Made by a program: the position numbers and the translations under genes | Notes under the pieces: model-generated | Told to the model about the DNA's origin: nothing | What the model saw: only the letters and a program-made list of their open reading frames with translations | Database searches by the model: none | Part shown: positions 36,778-50,300 of the stretch, one piece after another | How positions within the stretch are numbered: position 1 is the stretch's first letter | How the letters are laid out: each line of letters starts with the position of its first letter | From: Phallusia mammillata | Taxonomy: Eukaryota; Chordata; Ascidiacea; Phlebobranchia; Ascidiidae | Direction of reading: 5' to 3' | DNA length: 64,000 nt | NCBI GenBank assembly: GCA_003260075.1 | Contig: QLIY01000109.1 | Span: forward strand, 1 to 64,000

Positions 36778-39700
36778 GTAGCGGCGCCGTAATCCTGTTA
36801 GAGCGACACGAGGGAAAATGTAAGGCGGGCATAAAAAGCTGGGCAAACGCGATGGTATAAATCATCGGTGAAATTTCAATCCCTAAAGAATTTCTTTTCG
36901 TATATCTGTAACTGTTCAAGTTTATGGCATTTTTTCTTTGCCGAAAAAGTGTAGATTATGGATTTTTCTGAACACATGACCGAATTTATCTTGACTTTAG
37001 TTGTCATAGTTCGATTGAAAACTCCGAAAAGAATCAACTTCAGAATAATCACATGTGCAAAAATACACTTTGAAAATTGACGCCTATTGTATAAGCGCTT
37101 GATAACGTTTCACAAAATTTGGCCAGGATAAAAACGACACTGCAAAGGCGCATAGTTCATTATTACAAACGTAGCGAACTAATTGTTTTGTACGTGATGT
37201 TGCTTTTCACAAAAAGGCTCACAAAAATACATATTAACAAGTTATTGTAAAAAGTAACAATACTGTTGTCGTGTGATTTAATTAATGAAACTTTAACATT
37301 TACGCTACAAAAATTAAAATTATTTAACATTAAATACTATAAGTTTTCAGGGAGGCTTGAACCTTGGCTCAGACATAAGGCTTATTGCGGCTTACACGTT
37401 CCTAAAAAACTGCAAGAAAATGTGAATTTTCATCGAGGCTCAGGCTCAAACACAAACAAACCTCCCGTCAAAGCAGATATCATAAAAACAAGCCCGTTGA
37501 CGTGCAAATTCAGGCCCCAAGACGGTACGAAGCATTACCGTCCGAAGAAAAACTAGTTTCAGTCGTAATGCGGGCCATTAAGGCACCGAAGCAACTATTT
37601 TGTGTCGCTTTCAGTCCCTTGAACGCGCCAGTGAGTGACACGCCGACCAATAAACGCTCTCCCAGATCGATGCCTCCAGAGTGACGTCACTAAGCGTAGG
37701 GGGGCGCCGGGCCCGCGGGGTGTTTTTCGCCGACCAATGAATCTTATTGTGATCGAACTATTGCTGGTAGTGACTTGATTAAAACGCGATTTGTCGGAGT
37801 TAGGCAAAAAGGGTTTTGTGCTGTTTTTGTTTGTTTCAGGGTTGGAATTGATTCCCTGGGGGTAATTGAGCAACGTCGATCTTTATCCAGCTATTTTCGG
37901 TCGCCCCAGGTTCCACCCGTATATCGGAAACGATTAGCCCTGATGGATAAAAAATCGGTCTTTAGTCAGCTGTAACCGCAAGCCTATTTTGCTGATAAAA
38001 CGAAAGCACTCGGCCATGCGTCAAGTGCTTTTCGCAAAACTGACATTCATTTATTGTACTTGCCTAAATCTATAAACGTACAACAACAATTTGTTAGGAT
38101 AAGAAATATCTTTTTTTAATTGGAGCAGTGTCACATAATTCAAGACAATAATTTGTTGCTTTTTGTGTTCTTGGTAATGCTCTTTTTTCTATAAAAATAT
38201 CTTTTCTTTTTCTAACAAAGATAATATGCTTGTTTTCTTGTAAAATCTAAAGTTTGATCTTAACGTGGAAGCGCGATGTCAACGAGCTATTGGTATTTTT
38301 ATAACAAAACTTCATGATAATATAACCAACTTTTTGTTAAATATTCATATTTAATAATGAACATGTAATTTTATGCCACTGTTTGTTAGAGCTCGTGGTT
38401 TTATAACTTATTTCTTAGAAGCTTTCGACGTTGTTCAGTTAAATTCAAAATCGCAATAATAGACATAGAAATGCCCCACACAATTTTCTGTCGATTTTCT
38501 TACAGATAAAAACGGCAAAATGTCCATGTTACATAACGTTTCAAAACGGATTATAAGCAGTCACAAATAGTTGGTGCCTTGTTAAAGCGACCAGCAGACT
38601 CTAAGCCCCTATCTGACCATTGTTTAGGCAGTGTTACATAACAATGCACCTGCTCATTTGGAACACACCCATTGTTGTCTTGTCATTTGCCATCAATTGC
38701 TTGGGTGGTGGAGGTGTATAGAACAGAAGGCAAAAATGACGCTTTTAAACCATTTTTCACACATTTGACAAGCATTTTCACCGGTTGACAACCGATATAA
38801 TTATAAAAAAGGATGGCATTTTAATTGGCATTTTGAGGAAACCATAATAAGATTGGCTTGTTGCATAACACTTCGGGAGCTTACAAACAATTTTTAAGTG
38901 TCAACTATACCAACATGTTTTACTTTATATTTTAGTAAACTTTGCAAATTAAAAACCAGCACATTTTTAACGTTGAGTTATCTAGGACAGTTGTATTCCA
39001 ATTTTCGTTATGTCATTCTTCAGTCAGATACAAGTTCTCCCGACTAGTAAAGGTTTATTTAAGGTAAAATTTTATCATAAGGTCGAATTTCTTCTCACAA
39101 AAGCATGTTTTCAACCATGAGATTTTTTAGGCACTTTCTAATTTTGTGTCACAGGTGATAAAAAATTTCCTGCGTGTTTAAATTGAGTTGAGTTTATTTC
39201 GCACTGTGATAGAAATCTAGCAGCATAACTGCTCCTAAAATATTCAACAAGGCGAAAAAGGGCTACCTAACAGCAAAGGGTACAGCTAGTGGATATAGAT
39301 ATTAAGTTTACTAGGTGCAATACTGAAAATGATGCAATACATTACTTTTACAAAAGTTAAAACAGCGTTACAGAATCAGTTTTAAACGCACACAACCCCA
39401 AAACAAAAGTGTTTAAACCATTCGGATATTTTGTCATAATGATTTAGACATCATATCCATTTCCAGACATGCCCAGTCAAACATGGCTTATAGAGGCTGC
39501 TTAAACGCATTGTGTGGTCGTGACCACCCGCCTGTCCAACGCGTAAGTGTTATGTGAGGTCTTGTTAGTTGTGTACAAGCCACCTGCGGTTCAGGGGTAT
39601 TAGTGGCGCACAGACACCAGATACAAGGCACTGAAGATCGGCGCCACGCGCTCAATGGACGCAATTCGGCGGAAGAATATTTCACAACGGGACATTTGTG

Positions 39701-42474
39701 AGACGAACGCTAATGATCTACGCATACGGCGTGTCAAAAGTAAAGTCGGTGTTGTTCGTTTTACGATTGTTGAATTGTGTGCAACTTACTTTTATAGCTT
39801 CGTTGAGTCGCAGTAAACTGTTTTTGTTTGAGGCATGCATAAGATCAGTTTTTTTATTTGAAAACGAATTTAAATTATCATTGGGTGTAGAAATGGAAAA
39901 AAGTTACACATCTGTTACAAAACACTTTTTCTGAAAGGCAACTTGTCATTGCATAAGTTACTGATCAAAAATATTTTCCACCTAATAAAAACAAATTTAA
40001 AAAATCATAATTGAAACATGAAACATAGTTTCATTTTTGACACACACAAAAAAATATTATGGTCACTTTTGCCAATATTATTTTTATTTATCATGCTCAA
40101 ATTTTGAGTCGCCCTGTATCCAGCTTGGGATCTTTCAGCCCACACAAAGATTTGGGTTCATTGAATCGGATGCGAGATCAAGTCAAACTCAGTAGGATAT
40201 TTTCCATTCAAAAAAATCCGCGTCATTCAAAACGTTCTAATCATCGTCACTGGCGCCAGATACGGAAAAGCTGAGCGCTTAGGTCTATTTCAAAATGCTG
40301 GCCTGAAATATTATCAACCCCAGGTGGGAGCCTCTTGGTGCGACAAACAACCCGATACCTCTCGTTAAAGCGCCATTGACGACTAAACGATTTTTGTACA
40401 TGCACAATTTTTAAATGATAACTAATGGGTTTGAAGTTGCATGCATTGAAAATTTGATATTTTATAAAAGGATCAGCAAAATTTAATGCTGAAAATAACG
40501 GCCCAAATAGACGTAAAAAGCGACATGCTTTATTGTTCAAACGTTTCGACAAATTCTCATGCCATCATCAGTGATATGAAGGCCACATCAGTTACACCCG
40601 TTTATATACACTTAAGTCACGTGAAGGAATGATAAAAAGGTACAAGCGTCGCATAAAAACGATCGTTATTTTTACAATTAAACTTATGAACAGGTCCGTA
40701 TATAGTTTTCCAAAGATCAACAAAATATTGTGTGGTTTGAGGGGTCTGCAGCGCTTAAAACATTTAAAGCACCAGACATAAATCTTGAACAACAAACCTA
40801 AGAACGTTTCTCTTCACTGTCTTTTCTTTCATGTCGTGTGATCCCAATTGGCGAGCAAGCGATCTTTAGGGATTACCAATAACTGCCGGCGATTTCCAGT
40901 TGATAAAATTCGCCAACCGCATATCAAAAGTAGCCACAATATCCGACCAACGATTATCACTCATCAACACAAATCCACTGTAACACAACACCCCATAGTC
41001 TTACTCACAGTCGCCACACACCGCGAATGTTACGTCACCGTGACGTCATAGCGTCCCGGCGGGCGTGGCTCAGTGCTGGGCGCTAATCCAACGTAGTTTG
41101 GCGCGTGCACGCGTTGGCGGCGTTAAAGTATCGTGGGTTTCCCCGCACCAGTGATTTCATAGTTGGTTTCTATGGCGCTGAGTCTGTTCGGGAGCCGTGG
41201 GATCATAATTTCCCGTTTAACAGGACGCGAGAATCTTACGACGGTTTTGATGTCGAATCCCGGACGTACAATAGTACGTGTGACGTCACAATGAGTGTGG
41301 AATCACTGGTTTAAATATCCCAGAGATTTTTACGTATAAAGGCTTTGGGTTGCTATAAAATGATGTAACGTCACAATACTTCAATGATTATGCGAATTCT
41401 TTGATCTTAGTTGGTCATCACAGTCGAAATGTTGGCACCAGTACCGTGTACGAGTGTCGCGTATGCCCGGCTGTGGCATCGCACAGAATAGGTGAGGCAT
41501 GGGTTTTTACCGGGTTACTCTTAACAAACTGGAGTACCGTTGGATGGCTACAGTTGCCAATACGGCCGATCTCCCGTCACCAGCTGCACTGATGAGACTT
41601 TGTAGGTCGAAACAGTCTGCACAGTCTGCAGTACGGTAATACTTTGAAGTAAAGCGTGTTTTGAGGTAAAGCGTGAAGTCCCGGAGGCCACGTTCCAATT
41701 CGTTTAGATGCAAAAAAAGTTAAGAAACAGAGCTTTGTATTCACATAACCATCTCAAAAGCAGCCTAACCAATGCACTGGGCGACATAGAATGACAAAAA
41801 GGGCACACGAAAAAATTGCCCTGGTTTTTCTATATGTATCAGATCAGGTGCCAAGGACAATAAAGGGTCAATACCTGACCATCAAACCAACGTTTTGCAT
41901 AAACATGACAGCTCTCACGGTGTTAGTGTTTTCACATGAATACAAAATCAATTGCAAACCTATTACACCTTGTGCAAAAAAGCGCCTTTGTGTTAATCCC
42001 AGAATACAAGGGCTTTGTAAGTGTTGCATTCACACAATTGCCCTTGCCACTGACCAACATTTTAAACGGTGTGAGAAATGCAATTGTAACACTTGTACAT
42101 CTCTTAAAAACACCGAGATGCGTCTTAGCAATCAATACAAGAGCATCGAGCGAATAAAACCATTTCTTTGCGCTTACTAGCAATGCGAACTGCTTTACTA
42201 ATCCGTATCATTCGCCCTCTTTTAATCCGGGTCCCCTTGACTCGTCGATTTAACAAACATATGCGGCGCAGTGTTCTTATCTTCTCTCTCATGCAGCACC
42301 TTGTAATGGTACGGATCAATAATGTGACAGATATCTATGCAGAAGCCACCTCCTTCAAACTAAACGGATTTGAAAAACATCAGAATTTTGGATTGTTTGT
42401 TTGGTGGAATGATAGTGGGTAAACCGTGGACACATCATTGAATCTCGTGCCATACGTTTTAGTAGTATTACAAG

Positions 42475-42503
42475 TGGGGGGGGGGGGGGGGGGGGGGGGG
42501 GGG
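42475..42503. repeat. 29-base pure G-run (probable filled gap)
   Basis: An uninterrupted G-run, with no duplicated flank recognised. It belongs to the same junction class as the other runs in this window. Confidence 0.75.
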
Positions 42504-43264
42504 ATAGCGGGGTGTTGCCATTCCCTATGCATGGCAGTACAGAGTTGCAAACGGGCCTGAAATTGGAGCACAGCCTGGCCCGAAACCAAAAGTACAAGTC
42601 CCAAGCCCGGCCCGAATACTTTTTTGAAAAGCCTGTGCACTTATTTCCCTTTATTTAACACAAACCCGCATCCCTTTACTTAACAAGCAAACCTGAATTA
42701 GGCCCGAAAGTCCAACGCAAATTGTGAAATTACGATACAAAAGTAGGCCGGATCCAAACCCATTTCCTTTCAATAGGCAAATTATTACAAACGACAAAAT
42801 GTAGTCCAGGTAGCGTCAAAGCGCCAACTACTGGACGCAAATTTTCGTCTTGCTGCTCAAAATCTGTCCAAAATGCCGCGTTTCTTTTACTTCAAGCAAT
42901 ATTGGCTGCAATCATATAATAGCAAAACCCATGTAAACAAGCAAAAACAGAAATAGGAAAATTATTTAAAGCTCGAAATAAGCTGTAGTCAATTGACAAA
43001 CCAGCCTGCTAGTTTTCAGTAAAGGTGAAAGCGCGTCCCAATTTGAGATTCATCCATATAGGTACAAGCACATCAAAAATCTGTCAAAGTGTTAAGGTAG
43101 GTCAGGCAGGACCGAATAAAATCTGTTTAATTCTAACTTAAATCATAACCCGTTCCAAAAAGGGTGGTCCCATACATAGCCTCCTACTTTGGTTTGTACA
43201 ACCAATACCAGTGGCACAGCTTGTGAACTTCATTGCCAGATGGAACAACTATGTGTGGAAGCAT

Positions 43265-44072
43265 TTAAAAAAAGCGAAATGTCTTCTGTCCTATTCATAT
43301 CGACAAGAACAAAGATTTGATGCCCAATAGGCTATGCTAATTAAATCTTAAATAAACACGTAGACTCGTGAGTGGGGGGGGGGTATGTCTTCTGTCCTAT
43401 TCATATCGACAAGAACGAAGATTTGATGCCGAATAGGCTATGCTAATTAAATCTTAAATAAACACGTAGACTCGTGAGTTCGAATCCCAACCCAATACAG
43501 GCTAGATTTTTCTCTAGCCTGTGCCTTGCCATATGGAAATGCTTGGCTGATTCGGTATTACGCCTTTAATAGGCCTGGCGTACTATGATTTAACTTTCAT
43601 TAGGGATTTTGAATTTCGGGTAAAACAGAGATAGCCAAAAAGTAAAACACAATTGCAAATCGCTCATTTCAGAAATAAACAAGCTCTGAAAAAAATAAGG
43701 AAATGGTAAGTCAAGCCTATTCAGCCTTCATTAGATGTGTAAGAAAATCCAATTAAACCTATCGTTGGTCTCTAGACCTGTAGGTATACAGCTGTTTTAT
43801 GGCCAGAAATAAATCATACCATTAATATGTGAAACGCAATATGTGATATCATTCGGTTAGTTGGGTTGAAAATCGTTCATATAAAAAGTTTGGACGTTGC
43901 TTGATTTAATGAAATTCACTTTTTATTTTGAGGGGGGGGGGCGGCCAGAAATAAATCTTACCATTTATATGTGAAACGCAATATGTGATATCATTCGGTT
44001 AGTTGGATTGAAAATTCGGACATATAAAAGTTTGGACGTTGCTTGATTTAATGAAATTCACTTTTTATTTTG
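43265..44072. repeat. Two consecutive G-run-split duplications and SINE-like tail
   Basis: ATGTCTTCTGTCCTATTCAT onward occurs at about 43278-43373 and 43385-43478 around the run 43374-43383. GGCCAGAAATAAATC onward occurs at about 43801-43931 and 43943-44072 around the run 43932-43941. From 43476 a GTTCGAATCCCAA box-like motif is followed by a tail TAATAGGCCTGGCGTACTAT. That tail recurs near 62088-62113 and suggests a tRNA-derived SINE family. Confidence 0.75.
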
Positions 44073-44394
44073 AATAATTGTGCGAGCACAGAACACAACA
44101 CAGTGAAAAAGTCAATCGTCACATATTAAATAAATAAACACACAGACAAACAAACAAAGCACAGAACACAATTACAGATCAAGCATTTGTCTAACAACAG
44201 TATTTGAAGTCAAGATTTAGGATAGGACCGTACAAAAATTCCTTCTTGAAACTTGTCACAAAATCATCATATTGTATAGATTTCCACAAAGCTAAATAGA
44301 ACCTTGAACAAAAAAATATTGTACTTTATGGGGGGGGGGCTTTAAATTAGGGGCCTTACCAAAAACCACGGGAAGCACACCAAAGTTATAAGCA

Positions 44395-47300
44395 TCATGA
44401 AATTTTCTTGTGAATCCATTTTTCCATACAATGTTTGATACGAGCTAGGTAGCAGAAACAAAGCACACTGCATATGCATGTTACTATGAACGCCACACTC
44501 TCATAAAGATAGCGAGGAGCGAAAATCCACCAAACCATTAAATGACGTCGATGAAGAAACGATGACGTCATGCAACCCAACATCTGTGAGCGAAAAAATA
44601 CGTATAAGTAGGAGTAGTTTTTTTTAATCGCTTTGTTTTTCTGGTTTGTAGCAATGTATATCATATTTCCACTGAAAAGCAATGCATTACAGTGACTGAT
44701 GTTTATGTCAGGAGTCAAGTAATATGCTATGAAGAAAAAACTTTTGAACCATATTTTGCCCAAGCCGTAAGATGTATCACGTTAAACACATCATAAAGAA
44801 ACGCAAACGTATGAAAACGACACGTGAGGCATAAATGTAGCTGCAGCGCGCTTAATCATGATCCACCAATTGTGCCACCCACTTTTTAGCGCCCATAACG
44901 TCTTAACGTTGCGCAGCTATTCCTGGCTTGGTGATTGGGGGGGGGGTGTGAGGCATAAATGTAGCTGCACCGCGCTTAATCATGATCCACCAATTGTGTC
45001 ACCCACTGTTTTGCGCCCATAACGTCTTAACGTTGCGCAGCTATTCCTGGCTTGGTGATTGTTCAGTGCAGTTGGATCGCTATGTGTTTTTTCACCAGGC
45101 GAAATAAACTCAACTCAACCCCAAAAATGCTTGTAGCAGTTTTTTCGTAATTTCCGCCAAAGAAGGCGTTCGAAATAAAACTGTATATTGGGGGGGGGGG
45201 CGACGAGCGAGCTCTCGTGATTGGCCAAAGAACAACCAATGGCAGAAGAACTACAAATCAGAAGGTAATCAACATGTTTACAGAACATGTTTTAAATGAT
45301 AAAGTGTTTAAAACGTAAGAAAGTAATTCTTAGAGATTTTGGGAAACTAAAACGAAACATTTTTACACAGTTTTATAGGAAATTCTACTAACGTAAGAAC
45401 TCACAGCTGACAAAGTTTACTAAATACCGATAGGTGGCGCAAAGAGCGTACAGGGGGGGGGGAAAATGCTTGTAGCAGTTAGAGTTAGACATAGCATAAC
45501 GTTAAAAGTGTTTTTTTGCAATTTCCGCCAAAGAAGGCGTTCGAAATAAAACTGTATGTTGGTATCATTTTACCTTCACTGCTTGAAATAGAATATGTTT
45601 CATAAACAGGTCTGTCATCGACGGCCAAAAGTGCTCTGATTGGACGAAATCTAACTCGCTGTCGAACTTGCGTTGGTCACGTGACGACGAACGGGCTCTC
45701 GTGATTGGCCAAAGAACAACCAATGGCAGAAGAGCTACAAATCAGATATCCAAAAATCAAAAATGTTTACAGAACATGTTTTAAATGATGAAGTGTTTAA
45801 AACGTACGAAAGTAATTCTTAGAGATTTTGGGAAACTAAAACGAAACATTTTACACAGTTTTATTGGAAATTCTACCAACGTAAGAACTCATAGCTGACA
45901 AAGTTTACTAAATACCGATAGGTGGCGCAAAGAGCGTACATTTGAAAGCAAATCTGTGAAAATGCTGAGGTTAGGGATATTAGGGCTGGGATCAAGTTTT
46001 GTAATGAAATAGCAACACACCTAACCTATAAACTTGGCTTCTAACCTATATCAGTCTCACTGTTGCTTTAAATAACTGTGCCCTTTAAACCATTTCTCGG
46101 TATTCAGAAAACTTTGTCTGCTATGAGTTCTTATGTTAGCAGGTCTACCGGTTTCATATGCCTACGTACTATCTGCAATGAAAAACTTACTCCACAAAAC
46201 ATCCAAAACATTTTTACAAAAATCGCTACCAATATGAACGACAAACAACTAAACCTGTATGTAAAATCTGCGAGGAGAATATGGGGGGGGGGTTCTGTGA
46301 AAATGCTGACGGTTAGGGATATTAGGGCTGGGGTAAAGTTTTGTAATCAAAATAGCATTAAACCCAACTTGTTCCTAACCATATCCCAGTCCCACTAATG
46401 TTTTAAATAACTGCGCTCTTTTACGCCACCTATCGCTATTTAGCAAACTTTGTCTGCAGTAAGTTCTTTTGTTAGCAGCTCTACTAGTTTCATAGGCATA
46501 AGAACACCGTACTATCTGCAATAAAAAACTTACTTCAAAAAAACATCCAAAATCATTTTTACAGAAATCATTACCACTACGAACCACAAACAACTGAACC
46601 TGTGTGCAAAATCTGCGATGAGAATATATTTGACGTCACCATGACAGCGGGCAGAGCAACGGTTGGGTGGTTACCACGGAAACCAACAAACGCTGCGTTC
46701 CATGGGATAGATGAGATTCCTCCCTGATGGCCGGTGGCGAACCACCAAAATGATGATGACAAAGACCAAAGAAACACGGATACCCACGACACCTTCATGT
46801 CACCTTTGCAACTAGTACATAAAAGAAAAGGGTTAAAACGCTTTACAATTGATACCATGGTCATTTATAGGACTGTATGGCTACATGCGGTCGCGGATTC
46901 ATAACATTGCGGCGGTGCACGTGCATACTAATGTATATGCACTTGTGGCGTGCTTTGAGGAACACCGTTTGCAAGATATACTTTTCTCCTAAAATTACTC
47001 GTTTGAACAAAAGAGGCGTGTTTATTATGGTTTACAGTTGCATGACTATTGTAGACTAAATTCCCCTGTGGTTTATGACCAGTCTTGGTGAGGCGTGTCT
47101 TACCAACAAACTGGAGTGTCGTAAGTTGGTATACTAGCCTATTGGTTAACGTCACCAGCTTCAAAATTAGACATTATAAGAAGATACAGTGCGTACTTTC
47201 TAAAGCTTTCTTATTATGGTTGGTTTCGATTTACAACGATACAGCTTTGTTTGAAAAACATTAAACAAAGACACGGTTATTACGTAAGAATCGTGGGATT

Positions 47301-50300
47301 CTAAAACAGCAGAAACAATTCCAAATCGACAAAAAACACGATCAAAATCCGGAACATTTAAGATTTGAACCAAATTTTAACTAACGGCTGCTGTTAGGCT
47401 TTTGTGGTATAATAATATTTTATTTTTGGTCGTAAAACGAGTACCCTATTGGATCATTGAAAAACGGACTTGTGAAGTTAGGTTGGACTGAGACGTCGAT
47501 CTGTTAGCACTTTTAAGGAAGTTGAAGCCGTTTTTTTCAATTTTTGTGAAGTCGGAGTCGTCAAATTTAAAGCATCTTTGATTTTCCGCTATTTAAAAAA
47601 ATCAAAATGGCGCAAGGGTGACAAAAAACTTTGGTTTTATCCGAGTAGAAGTCGGAAAATGTTGAAGATTTCAGTCGGACTTATTACTCACTTCAAAACG
47701 ATGCCTCAATCCCTGAAAAAAAAACAAAAAATAGCCCTTTTCTTACCTGTTTTCGTCCATAGATATGACTTCCAGCAAACAACCGGTTGACAGTATAAAG
47801 AAAAACATCACAGGGGCAATTTCAACATCAAGAAGAAGAACAATCAGCACCAACAGCACTTCGCCCATTCCCAGTATAGAAGTAGACGCAAATGTGTAGA
47901 GACCAAATGCGGCTGGCGGTGCCTGAGCTTGATGACCTACAAAACAAGCATGCTTATGATGTTTAATTTGTGGCTGTTAATTATCCTTGAAATCAGTCGC
48001 TCTCAACCTGGGATTTTCGAGTGCAACATACTTTTTTCGTTTGCACTTAATTGAAGTTAGAAATCGCAACAAAATGCTATGGAGCTGGTTAAACTGTCGT
48101 CTTCTCTTCCCTACTGTAGCATGTCTTGGGTAAACCACGTTAACGACTTTGTATAAAGCGACATGGCAAGTACATGACATTAACAAGGTTTTCTAGTGGT
48201 ATCCAACTGCTACAACTTAACAGATCTGTTGTTGGAAAAAGCACATGTGTTAGAATTTCTTGCTCATTTTACAAATAGGTAAACCTAAAGAAGAAAAGTA
48301 TGCCGTTTCATCATTTAAGCTTAAGGAATAGGATTAGTTGGTACGCAGCGATGGTAAAAAGATGGTACGCAATCAGTAAGAAGTTGAGTACTACCGATGT
48401 TAATGCAAATTATATAGGATCAGCTATAAAAGGGTCTACGGGGCTGTTAAAACAGAAGAATGTAAATATGGCGTGCAAACAGGTGCTGCTTTTGTGGAGT
48501 TTACCGTTGTTTCTGGACATTTCTTGGTCTGCTTGCACATTTTTATTCAGCTGTTGTTTGAGTTGGTGGTAATATTCCGATATAACTTGAGCATCAGAAG
48601 TCTGACTCGACTCATCAACGTATCTTCCTTTGCTGTGAACAACAAAGTAACAATGATACATCAGAAATAAAAACATAGTAACTTAAATGGGGGGGGGGTC
48701 ACAATGAATCCGCCGTCTATTTTGTTTGACTTTTTCGACTTAGGGCAGGAGTGTCCAACACGTGGCACGCGTGCCAAAAGTGGCACGCAGAGCATTTGGG
48801 GGGGGGGGTTCAGGGGACCCATAATTAACAAGGTTTTCTAGTGGTATCCATCGGCAACAACTGAACAGGTCTGTTGTTGGACAAAGCACATGTGTTAGAA
48901 TTTCTTGCTCGTTTTACAAACAGGTGAACCTAAACCCGAAAAATATGCCTTTTCTCGGCCCATCATTTAAGCTTAAGGAATAGGATTAGTTGGTACGCAG
49001 CGATGGTAAAAAGATGGTACTTAATCAGTAAGAAGTTGAGTACTGCCGATGTTAATGCAAATTATAGGATCAGCCATAAAAAGGTCCACGGGGCTTTAAA
49101 AACGAAGAATGTAAATAAGGCGTGCAAACAGATACTGCTTTTATGGAGTTACCGTTGTTTCTGGACATTCCTTGGCCAGCGGACACATTTTTATTCAGCT
49201 GCTCTTTCAGTTGGTGATAATATTCCGATATAACTTGAGTATCTGAAGTTTGACTCGACTCATCAACGTATCTTCCTTTGCTGTGAACAAAGTAACAATG
49301 ATACATCAGAAATAAAAACATAGTAACTTAAATCATCACAATTGAAAAAATGTAATTAAAACTATGGTAATTGTAATTGAACTATGGCGTATTTTCTTCA
49401 TTATATGAAGTCACTTTTTTGCTCACAATGAGTCCGCCGTCTATTTTGGGGGGGGGGGTTACTGTCAGTAATAAAGTTAAACAACCCCGTTTTTTGACAA
49501 AACTTAAGCCCCGTTGCAAACTCTTTATATCTTGTGTCGCATAAACATAATAAAAAGGTTTTTGGATTATCATAAATGAAGCCCGTACCGTTAACACGTT
49601 TAAGAAATGGTTGCAAAAAGTACCAAACGTTGGCACGCGAGTATATTTTAAAACTAAATTTGGGGGGGGGGGCCCCGTTTTTGACAAAACTTAAGCCCCG
49701 TTGCAAATTCTTTGTATCTTGTGTCACATAAACATAATAAAAAGGCTTTTGGATTATCATAAATTGAGCCCGTACCGTTAACACGTTTAAGAAATGGTTG
49801 GAAAAAGTACCAAACGTTGGCACGCGTGTATATTTTAAAACTAAATTTGGCACGGCGTTGTGTTCAAATTGGACACCCCTGACTTAGGGAGTAATGTTGG
49901 TGACTTTAGTTCAACCCATCAAGTTCCACAGGTTGGAGCAATGTCGCTAAAGTTTCTTGCTCAGAACTTTTAGTGACAATTGACTTACTGGTCTGGATAG
50001 ATAAGATGGGAGGTGATAGGAGATATCAGCCACCAGATGGTGCAAGAGAGCAGTAAAACAAAAGCACATCGAGGTAGAAATGTCACGTACATATCAGGAA
50101 GAGAATCAAGTTGCTGCAAAACATATTATATTTTGTAAGACACTTCCAAAAATTTACTGAACTTAATTGCATACTAAAATAAGCAAACACTTTAGTATTT
50201 GGTCTTTTTTGTTTCTCGTGTGATTTGCTGATTTATGGTCGCTTTTTGTCAAAATCAGCTTATAAAATCTCTAACATGAAAGCATGGGTATAAACAAAAA

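Larger units (their letters stand above)
31800..44394. other. Large repeat-rich intergenic region, no supported gene
   Basis: I find no exon that resembles a known family between Six3/6 and PIGO. Contents I can support are a TA-flanked MITE (32641-33206), a short hairpin repeat family (35194, 35676, 39187), homopolymer junctions at 33929, 34141, 35435, 36067, 36509, 42475, 43374, 43932 and 44330, and a CpG-rich patch with an NRF-1-like site (36766). The Six3/6-proximal part (31.8-34 kb) is the natural place for its promoter and enhancers, but nothing in the sequence proves it. Confidence 0.5.

Noticed and set aside
41791..42180. 129-codon Cys-rich open frame
   Set aside because: No splice context, no family resemblance, and equally long frames overlap it on other strands.
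42355..42640. Proline-rich frames over 42475-42503
   Set aside because: They are translations of the 29-base G-run with no other protein-like features.
49382..49853. Minus-strand frames of 101 and 150 codons with internal repeats
   Set aside because: They are two copies of a hAT element interior around a G-run, not a repeated protein.
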